Below, piece by piece: positions 25,284-35,439 of a stretch of 64,000 bases of DNA. The position numbers and the translations under genes are program-made. The notes beneath the pieces were generated by a model, which was not told the DNA's origin, made no database searches, and saw nothing but the letters and a program-made list of their open reading frames with translations. Each line of letters opens with the position of its first letter. Position 1 is the stretch's first letter. The stretch comes from Neostapfia colusana (Eukaryota; Streptophyta; Magnoliopsida; Poales; Poaceae): NCBI GenBank assembly GCA_030760725.1, contig JASWHV010000003.1:114670153-114734152 (forward strand), given 5' to 3'.

Positions 25284-25301
25284 TGGTATCAGAGCCACGT
25301 T
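25284..25301 (+). other. Primer binding site of element A (tRNA-Met type)
   Basis: TGGTATCAGAGCCACGTT, three bases after the LTR end at 25280. Confidence 0.9.
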
Positions 25302-26179
25302 GACCGTAGAACGAAAGCCTACGAAGAATGGACACTCTAAAACACATAGGCACACCTCTCTAAACTGCTATTTTCGAAAATTGCTTGCTGCTGCACTTTA
25401 CCTGTCAATTCAGCCACCGCAAAGTGCCATTTTCAGCCCCTCTTTTTCTCTTCTTTTGGACAGCAACATCTTTGCTTTCTTGCTCCATAACTTCTGAAGT
25501 TTTGGAGTTATTTATTCCTTCTATAAAGTTTCTCATGTCTTATTTATAGATGCCGGTGATCAGGAGCACGGCACGCATAAGTACTTGTCCACCATCATGT
25601 GGGAGTGCACTTAACCCCATTGAGGTGTCTGATGGACCATATTGGGAGGAAGCGAAGACGGAACCTCATGATGAAGATGAAGTCAATAGCTCTATGCACG
25701 AGGAAGATGATCCTCAAGAGGTGGAACCATTCGAAGACGATATGGAGGATGATCCACAAGGACAGCATTGGTACGCACCTCAGGAGGAGTTTCACGCGGG
25801 CTTACACCTCATGGAGCCTCTTGAAGCTATGACGGGAGGAGATGAACCTGAGGAGGAGCCACGCCATGCTGAGACCAATAATGAAGGAGATGAATGGGCC
25901 AACCATTTAGTTCAAGAATTCCGGTCCGACGGAATGGAAGGAGGACACATACCTAAGGAGCTCAAAGAGTTCCTGGATTGCTGCAGCTTATATCCGGAAT
26001 ATCTTCTCAAGAAAGTCACTCGTCTCGGACGTGAAGAGTGGAAGGCTGATGTAACCATCCTATCTAACGGTAGGGTCATCACTCAGCACTTCACACCCAC
26101 ATGGAGAGCTACAAGTGCAGAAGCTATCAATGATGCTGCATGGGAAGCACTCACCGGACTGTGCTACGCCTTCCATGAG

Positions 26180-29100
26180 TGTAACACCCCAAAATTTTGA
26201 TTCAAAACACTAAACCATGTTCAGAGGGGAATTTAAAAATTTTTGGACGTGTTACATGTTTTGCAAAAATTCAAATTCAAACTGGAATTCAAATTAAACT
26301 CAAATCAGAAAAGAAATGGAAAAAGAAAAAGAGAAAACGGAAAAAAACCGGCCAGTGGGCCGAAACCCGCCAGCCGGCCCAGTTTCCCCCGCGCCAGCCC
26401 GCAGCCGCGCGCGCCCGCGCTCTCTCACACAGACAGGTGGGACCCACCTGTCATCCCCAACCTCGCTCGCGCCGACCCCGGACTCTCTCCCGCGCGCGCG
26501 CGATTTTAACCGATCGGAATACCGCGTCCCTCAGCCCGAATTCCGGTCCCAGAAGACTCAAACTCGATCACAACTGACCCACCGCCCTCCCCCGGCTATA
26601 AAAACCCCAGCCCCGATCGGTTTTTCCCACGCGATCGCCGATTTTTACTCCGGTGAGCACCGAGACTTCGCCGGTGAATTCTGGCCGATCTAAGCTTGGA
26701 AACTCTGATCTAACTCGCTGGTCTTGATCCACCGCCTCCGGGGAGCTTTGCAGGTGCAGAAAACTCGGAGACTTACGGTGTAAACACAGCGCCGACGAGC
26801 TTCGCCGTGGTTTTGCCTCGGACCTCGCCGCCGATCACTTTCCAAGACCCCCGAGCTCAAGAAAACCCCCGAGGTGAGATCCCTGACCTCCCCTCTACCG
26901 ATCTATGCCATAAGATCACAGTTCTAGGCAGAATTTTCGAGGATCCGAAACTTTCCGGCGAGATCGCCGCTTCCCGCCGCCGTGCGCCGCCGGCAGCGCC
27001 GCCCGCGCTCGATCAGAGCGACGTGGCCGCTTGTGCGCCGTTTATTTTAAATCGCACGGTAGGGTTTAAATCCCCGCGTACCGGTTCGATGTTATAATCT
27101 CAGCCATCGGTTTAAAATCGGACGCTCCACGTCAGCCCCGCATTATAAAGACTGGAATTCTTACGTGCTACCCCCTGGGGTTCTCGGGAATTAAGAGCTA
27201 GCCCCGGAAACTTTAGATCTAGCCCCTGGAACTCCAGAAAATCATGTAAATTCATTTAAAAATCAGTTTTAGCCCCTGGACTTAATAAAAATTAGGAAAA
27301 ACACCTCTGATAAGTGTAGCTAGACCCCTGGAAATTCTGAAAATAATATTATAGACCCTGTAATGGGGTGAGTTTACTTTTTAACCCTGTTTAGTATTTA
27401 ATTTAGAAAATTGGATATGTAACTAGTGTTTAAAAATTAAAAAGTGGTACAAACATATTGTCAAAATTAAGTTAAAGACTTTCTCAGTGTTTAGAAAATT
27501 TTGGAGTGAGATAAAAACATATTTTGGACAGAATTGAATCTGTTTAATTTATTATTCACATTTAGGGACACATTTTTAAGTAAAGAATAGTTATAGAAAA
27601 TAGGTAAAATAATTATAAAATAGTTTACATCAGAGGCAAAGGTCAAAATATGTTATTAAATTATTTAGGACCAGAACCTATTCTGTTTAGATGATGTGTA
27701 TTACTAATTTCATAATAAATACACATTTATGCATCGGAGAATAAATCTGAAAATATAGCAACTAGCAAATGATAAATGGAGTTTCTAAAATCCAAAGAAT
27801 TCAGTTTAGGGTTGGTAGAAATTCTGAAGGCACATATGGAGAATAAAAATACTTTTCATACATACTTGGTAGTGAAAAGGTGTAGTAGTTTAATATAAGG
27901 AATTTATTTAAAACTGAAACACACACATATATATATAGTATGTAAGTATAAATATGAACACCAAAGTAGGAATCATATACATATAAATAAAAGTGTATGC
28001 AAGCCACAGATCAACACACACAGAGTAACCACAACACATATAATGGTTAATGAATTTCATAAATATGAATGTGTGGTTTGTATGAAGTGGAAGTGTGAAC
28101 TATGTCTTATGGATTGTTGTTTTTCTTTTGCTATGTGTGATGGTGTGATGTAGAACCTGCTCAAGAGCAAGTTATTCCTTTCCAAGACAAGGACTACCCA
28201 TTTCAAAAGCAGCAAGAAGGAGGCAAGTGTCCTTGACCACTTTGATCCTATGCTAGGATGTGTAGATAGAATTATTTGCATTGTCAAATGAAATATGAAA
28301 CCCATGCTAGGAAAGTTTCCCTAGAATTGCATTACCTTGTTTCCTTGTAGCTTGGGTTGGGATTTATTTTACCATGTCATTTATTTCCATGCATATGCTT
28401 AGCCATGCTTAGAATGGGATATTTGGGACATGAGATCATCAGTTTATATTACCATACTCTTGAATGAGACATTGTGAGTTATGTAGAGGTAGGGATCAAG
28501 GCAAGTTGGATGTTTTGGTTGTGTGCTGGGTGCACGAGATTTGGGTTTGTGTTTAGTACTTGCCTGGATCCTAAGGACCGGTTCATGGAGCATGTAACCC
28601 GGCTTTACAGTGCCAACCACATGCTGAGATGGGGCAGCTTGGCCAATTAATTAGGTGTATCCCCGGCGTAGTATGAGTGTGTTGGATGGTGCGGGGAGTA
28701 GGTGTCAGCTGGACTACCATATGAACCGCAAGGCTCAAGAGGGGGCCACTGCAGCGGGGTTGGAGCCTCTTGTTATGCTGTTAGGGGTGAAACCTCAGTG
28801 GGCCCATGCTCGTCGGGAATCCCTTTGTAAAGGCTTCGTAGTGATCTCCTGGCTGCACACCTGGGAAGTGTGAATGTGGATCGTAGCCACTGGCATAATG
28901 GAGGTTCTTTTAGTCCACCCGGCAACGGGGGATGAAATCACTACATGTGGGTACAGTGGTACAAACTCTGCAGAGTCAAAACTGTCATGACAGCCGTGCT
29001 CACGGTCAAGAGCGGCTTGGACTTATTCATGATTAGAGGATGATGATTTTGGAAGTTGTGGATGTTAAGCGGGGAGCTTAACATTGAAAATGATCTTATG

Positions 29101-29625
29101 GTTATTTGGTTATGATGATGGGATGGGAGATTGGGACCATTTCACTTGTGTAGTAATGTAGGTGCTTAGTAAGCTAAGGTGATAGGGATTAATTGCGTAG
29201 TGCTTTAACCATGAGTTCAACCTCTCCTTGTTCTAGCCATGCATGATATAATTTTCCCACACTTGCTGAGTACCCTTGGTACTCAACCTTGCATATTTGT
29301 TGGTTTATATTGCTGCTCAGGTCAAGACAATGAGGTGGTGTATAATGACCAAGACTTTGGACCCGAGGATGGTTTCTAGGTTCATGGAGACCCCGGGCAA
29401 CGCCTGTGATGGAGCCCTAAAAGAATAATATTCCGCTGCTAGTTTATTTACTTGTGATGAAGCATTAGTGTCCATTGAGACATTTGCGATGTAAGACTTA
29501 CTTATATTCGACACCTGGCTTGTAATAAATGATGCTTCACTATTTGTCATCACATGTATGAGAAAATGATCCTGGCATACATGTGATATTCACTTGGTTG
29601 TTCTTCGGAAAAACCGGGTGTGACA
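26180..29625 (+). repeat. 5' LTR of element B
   Basis: 3446 bp. It has a GC- and CpG-rich first 900 bp, then a very AT-rich middle (about 27400-28000). The R/U5 side carries the palindrome CTGTCATGACAG (28982-28993), the hairpin TGAGTACC...GGTACTCA (29267-29285) and AATAAA (29524-29529). Short ORFs in it are duplicated in the other LTR by descent and show no coding signal. Confidence 0.95.
26597..26604 (+). promoter_or_regulatory. TATA box in the B 5' LTR
   Basis: TATAAAAA in a GC-rich setting about 417 bp into the LTR; the 3' LTR copy is 35857-35864. It is a plausible start of the genomic RNA. Confidence 0.6.
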
Positions 29626-29629
29626 GAGG

Positions 29630-29645
29630 TGGTATCAGAGCCAAG
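29630..29645 (+). other. Primer binding site of element B (tRNA-Met type)
   Basis: TGGTATCAGAGCCAAG, four bases after the LTR end at 29625. Confidence 0.92.
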
Positions 29646-29848
29646 GTTGCCCGTAGGAACGTGGACCTAGGTAGAAATGGACGTATTTAAGGGCCCTATT
29701 TTCTTAAAAACTATTTTCCAAGGTGTGGGTTGAAGAGTGTTATTTAAGGAATCATTTTCTTCATCTTACCCCAAATTTTCATTCAAAATAGGATTTTTGT
29801 TTTAAAAAAAAGTTTATCTAACCTAATTTTAAATTCTTTTTGTTTTAG

Positions 29849-30628
29849 ATGGTTCGCATGATTCGCACCGCTCGCAAGTCCACAGGAGGGAGAGTTCCCG
29901 TAGTTGCCCTTGCCGAAAGAGAGGAGAGCCGTCCGGTGACATACCTTTCCTACGGATTGGCAGTAGGAGGCTTATTGCGCCGTCTTCGGTGTATGCTCGA
30001 AGCCGTCGGCAATACGGGCAAGCTAATCATCCACTATAACTCCACCAGGACCATCCGTGAGAAGAGGGAAGAATGGAGTTCAGAGATGAGGATAATACAC
30101 GAAAATCAGCTGCTTAAGATCCACCACTCTCCAGCTTGTAGAGCGACACAGGTCGATGCGGAGAAAGATGTCACCTGGGAGGCCATCACCTGCCATTGTC
30201 ACATCTATCGTCGCCACTTGGACAAAACTGAGTACATGTATGTCCTCCAACGTGAGAGTGGTACCACGGAGTACAAGTACCCACCGGTGCAGCAAGGGAC
30301 TTCCCATGAGCACATGGACTTGTGCTTGGAGGATGCTGCTATGCTCAGCACTCGACTGCAGGAGTGTCAACAAGAGCTTCAGGATGTCCGAGACACCCTG
30401 AAGGAAACGGAGGCGTTGCTGCGAGCTTGCTTAAAGGCGAGAGAAAGAGGAGATGGGAATGAACTGTGTGTCACCGTGAATGATACATGGACTCCTGACT
30501 CCCCGGATCGCCGAGCGATCAGGCGTCGTCGCACTTCTCCACCAACAGCCTCCCCACCCAAAGCAGAGTCAGAAGGTAGCCGAAATGAGGAGGAAGATCC
30601 CGAGGAGCCAGCTCAAGAGAACGAGTAG
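29849..30628 (+). CDS. orf0 of element B (259-residue extra ORF upstream of gag)
   Basis: Intact ORF between the primer site and gag, in a different frame from gag and 296 bp before it. The N-terminus is basic (MVRMIRTARKSTGGR). The middle contains KREEWSSEMRIIHENQLLKI, HHSPACRATQVDAEKDVTWE and AITCHCHIYRR. Residues ~150-205 look like a coiled coil (AAMLSTRLQECQQELQDV, RDTLKETEALLRACLKARE). The tail has an arginine cluster (RRAIRRRRTS) and an acidic end. It is homologous to orf0 of A and A' (EEW, RAT, WEA.T in order). No known enzyme motif is visible. A polypyrimidine stretch ending TTTTGTTTTAG abuts the ATG, so spliced expression is possible. It is open although pol has a stop, but the element is young, so openness alone does not prove selection. 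Confidence 0.8.
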   Translation: MVRMIRTARKSTGGRVPVVALAEREESRPVTYLSYGLAVGGLLRRLRCMLEAVGNTGKLIIHYNSTRTIREKREEWSSEMRIIHENQLLKIHHSPACRATQVDAEKDVTWEAITCHCHIYRRHLDKTEYMYVLQRESGTTEYKYPPVQQGTSHEHMDLCLEDAAMLSTRLQECQQELQDVRDTLKETEALLRACLKARERGDGNELCVTVNDTWTPDSPDRRAIRRRRTSPPTASPPKAESEGSRNEEEDPEEPAQENE

Positions 30629-30924
30629 TGTAGAGTCTTTCCCTTAGCTAGCAAGAGGTCGAGTAGTCGAGTCGTTACGTAGTTAATGGTGTGATAATGC
30701 TTGGTGTGTGACGTGAGTTGTGGAAGCCATGAGCAATTGTCCACAGCCTCGTCTTCAGATTGTTTTGCTTTGGTGTGTGAACCCACAGGAAATAATAGTG
30801 CATTTATTTGAGATATGAACCCTCGTAAAAGTATATCAAAGCCTCAACACTTCAAAGTGCAAACAAATGAAAGTAGTAAGATGATACTAAATGATTTCAA
30901 ATTAACATTGGTTGATTCTGCCAG

Positions 30925-33900
30925 ATGGCCGGAAGAGGAAAAGGACGTGCCGCCAACCCCGCCAACAACAACGATGAGGCATGCAACCCTCATCTTTCTG
31001 GAGGCCAGGACCGGGGTGGTCGCCGTGAAGAAGTTGATCCTCTCCACCAAATGCTGGAGAACCAAAATCAGCTCATCCAGAACTTGACTCAAGTGGTGGC
31101 CAACTTGCATCAAGTTCCACCTACACAAGCTGCACCACGCCAACCAAGGTTGAGTGAGTTTCTAGGAACTCAACCTCCAAAGTTTGCAAGTGCTGTTGAA
31201 CCTCTGGAGGCAGATGATTGGCTGAAGACCATTGAAAGTAAGATGAGGATTATACAATGCCAAGGGTATGAGAGGGTGCTGTTTGCCTCTCATCAATTGC
31301 ATGGACCTGCTGCTGATTGGTGGACCGCCTACGTGGCCGCCCATCATGACCCTGAGAACATCACTTGGGAAGAGTTCAAGCGTAGCTTCCACAACCATTA
31401 CATCCCAAGAGGTGAACTCAAAAACAAGAGGAAGGAGTTTTTGGGACTGCAGCAGGGAAACATGACGGTGAGGGAATACCTCACTAAATTTACTCAACTA
31501 TCCCGTTATGCCCCACGGGACATAGAGACTGATGAGCAGAAACAAAATTGTTTCGTGGAGGGACTTACCGCAGAGATGCAGTGTGCAATGTCCTCAAATG
31601 AGTATGAAAGCTTCCAAAAGATGGTGGACAGAGCATTTGTGGTAGAAAGGAAGTTGAAGGCCTTGGAAAATGAGAATAAGAGGAAGGCCGGGTGGTCACA
31701 TCAAGCCGCGGGTAGCAACACCCGCCCCCGTCTGATGCAGCAACCAGCAGGGCAGACGAACCGTGCTGCGGTACCCTACTCAGCACCAAGAGGGTACAAC
31801 CTGAACTACAGGCCTCCGGCAGCACCAGCACAGCCACAACATCAGTTTGTACAGCAGCCTCGCCCTGCATATCCACCTCGACCAGCAGTACAAGGACCCC
31901 CAAACCAACCCCAAGACAACAAAGGCCAGGCACCTAAGGTTGGGGTGCAATGTTTTAGCTGCGGTGAAGTGGGGCACTACGCCCACAAATGCCCAAAGAA
32001 GAAGCCCGCGCAGCCACAACAGCAGAATGTGATGCGAGGACGGGTGAACCATGTCACTATGGAGGAAGCACAAGAGGCACCCGACGTGGTAGTTGGTAAG
32101 TTTCCTGCCAATTTACACCTTGCAACTCTGCTGTTTGATTCTGGTGCTACCCACTCGTTCATTGCTCAAGGGTTTGTTAAGAAGCATGACCTAGCAACCA
32201 CACAAATGAACCATATGCTAGCGGTAAACTCTCCAGGTGGAGAAATAAGGACAAGACAAGTGTGTCCCAAAGTGAACCTAGACATTAATGGGGTAGTATT
32301 TACGACTAACCTCATAGTGATAGATTCACAAGGGATAGATATTATTTTGGGTATGGATTGGTTGACCAAACATAAAGGAATCATCCATTGTTCGACCAGA
32401 ACGGTGGAACTAACTCACCCCAGTGGCACAAGAGTAAAGTTCATAACGATACACGAGCCTAGGAGGGACATTAAATTAAATCAAGTGGAGGTGAAAGTTG
32501 AGGAAATCAGGACTATCAGGGAATATCCAGATGTTTTTCCGGAGGAGTTGCCAGGTATGCCTCCCAACCGTGACGTGGAGTTCGCAATTGAGCTAGTACC
32601 GGGAACAGCCCCGATATACAAGAGACCTTATCGAATGGACTCCAAGCAGCTAGAAGAGCTCAAGGATCATTTTAGAGAATTGACGGAGAAGGGGTATATT
32701 CGCCCTAGTTCCTCACCATGGGGAGTTCCGGTGATATTTGTGCCCAAGAAAGACGGAACCCAAAGGTTATGCGTGGATTACCGTGCTTTGAATGAGGTAA
32801 CCATCAAGAACAAGTACCCATTGCCTCGCATTGAAAACTTGTTTGATCAGTTGAGGGGAGCTTGTGTGTTCTCGAAAATTGATCTCAGGTCGGGATACCA
32901 CCAACTCAAGATAAGGCAATCTGATATTTCCAAGACAGCTTTCGTATCTTGGTACGGACTGTATGAATACACTGTCATGCCTTTCGGGCTAACCAATGCC
33001 CTGGCATATTTCATGTACCTCATGAACAAGGTATTCATGGAATATCTGGACAAATTTGTGGTGGTTTTCATAGATGATATTCTCGTCTTCTCCAAAAATG
33101 AAGAAGAACATGAGAACCATCTAAGGTTGGTGTTGCAGAGGCTGAGAGAACACCAACTATATGCCAAGTTGAGCAAGTGTGAGTTTTGGCTGAAGAGAGT
33201 TCCCTTTTTAGGACATATAATCTCGGAGGGAGGAATCTCCGTAGATCCCGCCAAAATCGAGGACATCCAGAAGTGGAAGACCCCTGAAAATGTCGGGGAA
33301 GTTCGAAGCTTTTTGTGATTGGCTGGATACTATCGACGGTTTATTGAGGGATTCTCCAAGATCTCGAGACCTCTCACCAAACTGTTGGAGAAGGGAATCA
33401 CATTCACCTGGACGCCACAGTGCGAGACGAGCTTTCAGGAGCTAAAGAAGAGATTGACAACAGCCCCAGTGTTGGTTATGCCAGATATGCAGAAGAATTT
33501 CACAGTGTACTGCGATGCCTCTGGAAATGGGTTGGGATGTGTTCTCATGCAAGAAGGACATGTCGTGGCATATGCATCCCGGCAGCTTCGGAAGCACGAG
33601 AAGAACTATCCTACACATGACCTAGAACTAGCCGCAGTGGTACACGCGTTAAAAATTTGGCGGCACTATTTGATGGGGAAGAGGACAGAGATATATACGG
33701 ATCATAAGAGTTTGAAGTACATATTCACACAGCCAGATCTCAACCTCAGACAAAGGAGATGGTTAGAGCTAATCAATGACTTTGATGTGGGCATCAACTA
33801 TCATCCCGGGAAAGCAAACGTCGTGGCCGATGCTTTGAGTCGGAAAGTGCAGGTCAATAAGTTGAGCTTGAAGGACATGCCTGCAGAATTAAAGGACGAG

Positions 33901-35394
33901 GTTATAAGGCTCAATCTATGTCTAGTAAATAGTGGTGAAGCCATCGCCATGGAAGTGGACTCCACACTCGAGCGAGACATACGCGAGGGCCAAAAGAATG
34001 ATGAGAAGATACAAGAGATCAGACAGCTTATCAAGGAAAATAAAGCTCCTGGTTTTAGAGAGGATGAACAAGGAACGGTGTGGCACGGGAAAAGAATCTG
34101 TGTGCCAGAAGTAAAGGAGATCCGTGAATTGATTTTGAAGGAGGCTCATGATTCCGACTATTCCATTCATCCTGGGAGTACGAAGATGTACCAGGACCTC
34201 AAGAGCAGGTATTGGTGGTATGGCATGAAGCGAGATGTCGCGGAACATGTTGCCCTGTGTGACACATGTCAGTTGGTGAAAGCAGAACATCAACGACCCG
34301 CGGGATTATTGCAACCACTCAAAGTGCCTGAATGGAAGTGGGAAGAAATCAGCATGGATTTTGTCGTGGGATTGCCTAGGACCCAATCCGGGTATGATTC
34401 AATATGGGTCATTATTGATAGGCTAACCAAGGTAGCTCATTTCATCCCTGTGAAAGAAAGCTACAGCGGATCCAAATTGGCAGAATTGTACATGTCAAGG
34501 ATTGTGTGTTACCATGGAGTGCCAAAGAAGATAGTGTTGGACCGAGGGACACAGTTCACCTCGAGGTTTTGGCAGAAGTTGCATGAAACCATGGGAACCC
34601 ATCTGAACTTCAGCTCTGCCTATCATCCCCAAACTAACGGGCAGACGGAGAGAACCAATCAGATCCTTGAAGATATGTTAAGGGCATGTGCACTCAAAAA
34701 CAATAGGAGTTGGGACAAGAACTTACCGTATGCGGAATTTTCCTATAACAACAGCTATCAAGCTAGTATGAAGATGTCACCGTTTGAAGCTTTGTATGGA
34801 AGGAAGTGCAGAACTCCCCTATTTTGGAACCAAACAGGAGAAAGTAAAGTGTTTGGTCCAGAAGTGCTACAAGAAGCCGAGGCGAAGGTGAGGGAGATTC
34901 GCAACAACTTGAGGATAGCACAAACACGCCAGAAGAGTTATGCTGATGTACGAAGGAGAGAGCTCGTTTTCAACGTGGGAGATTATGTTTATCTCAAGGT
35001 GTCCCCTATCAGAGGACTTCGTCGGTTCAAGGTGAAAGGGAAGTTGTCACCTCGATACATCGGACCCTTTCAAGTTTTGGAAAGAAAAGGCGAAGTGGCG
35101 TACCAACTAGAGTTACCGGTTCATCTATCGGACGTGCACGATGTATTCCATGTGTCACAACTCAAGAAATGCCTGAGGACGCCTGAGGAGGTGTTACCCA
35201 TGAATGAAGTGGATGTAGCTGAAGATTTGTCTTATGCCGAGCAACCATACAAGATTTTGGAGACAATGGAACGCCTCACCAGAAATAAAAGAATCCGGAT
35301 GTGCAAGGTGCAGTGGAAGCATCACTCAGAAGAGGAAGCCACCTGGGAACGGGAAGATGAGCTCAAGGCACAATTTCCGGAATTGTTTTCTTAG
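30925..35394 (+). pseudogene. gag-pol: gag-pol of element B, one nonsense codon from intact
   Basis: A single frame of about 1490 codons, interrupted only by TGA at 33316-33318. Gag has the retrotransposon gag domain (~75-240), a proline/glutamine-rich linker and a CCHC knuckle (~343-356, CFSCGEVGHYAHKC). Protease DSGAT is at ~405 and ILGMDWL at ~475. RT spans ~550-800 with FIDDI at ~715-719. RNase H follows (YCDASGNGLG, TDHKSLKYI, DALSRK). Integrase has H-H-C-C (EAHDSDYSIHPG, CDTC), MDFVVGLP, LDRGTQF (usual SDRG) and QTERTN. A chromodomain closes it (CKVQWKHHSEEEATWE). The TGA replaces the glycine codon of the conserved FLGLAGYYRRF-type motif between RT and RNase H, a single-base change. TTCTGCCAG directly precedes the gag ATG and looks like a 3' splice site. 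The spacer 30629-30924 shows no gene. Confidence 0.95.
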
Positions 35395-35401
35395 AAACAC
35401 C

Positions 35402-35439
35402 AATCTCGAGGACGAGATTTCTTTTAAGGGGGGTAGAGC
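35402..35439 (+). other. Hairpin and polypurine tract of element B
   Basis: Eight bases after the pol stop, AATCTCG (35402-35408) and CGAGATT (35413-35419) form a perfect 7-bp stem with loop AGGA. The polypurine tract TTAAGGGGGGTAGAGC follows and abuts the 3' LTR. Element C has the same arrangement. Confidence 0.85.

Noticed and set aside
26197..26693. Overlapping Pro/Arg-rich ORFs at the start of the B LTR (also 35457-35837)
   Set aside because: They lie before and around the TATA box in GC-rich U3; three frames are open at once and none shows conserved motifs.
28655..28873. Small ORF conserved in both B LTRs (28655-28873 and 37915-38133)
   Set aside because: Near identity only reflects LTR duplication; the homologous segment of A's LTR does not keep the frame.
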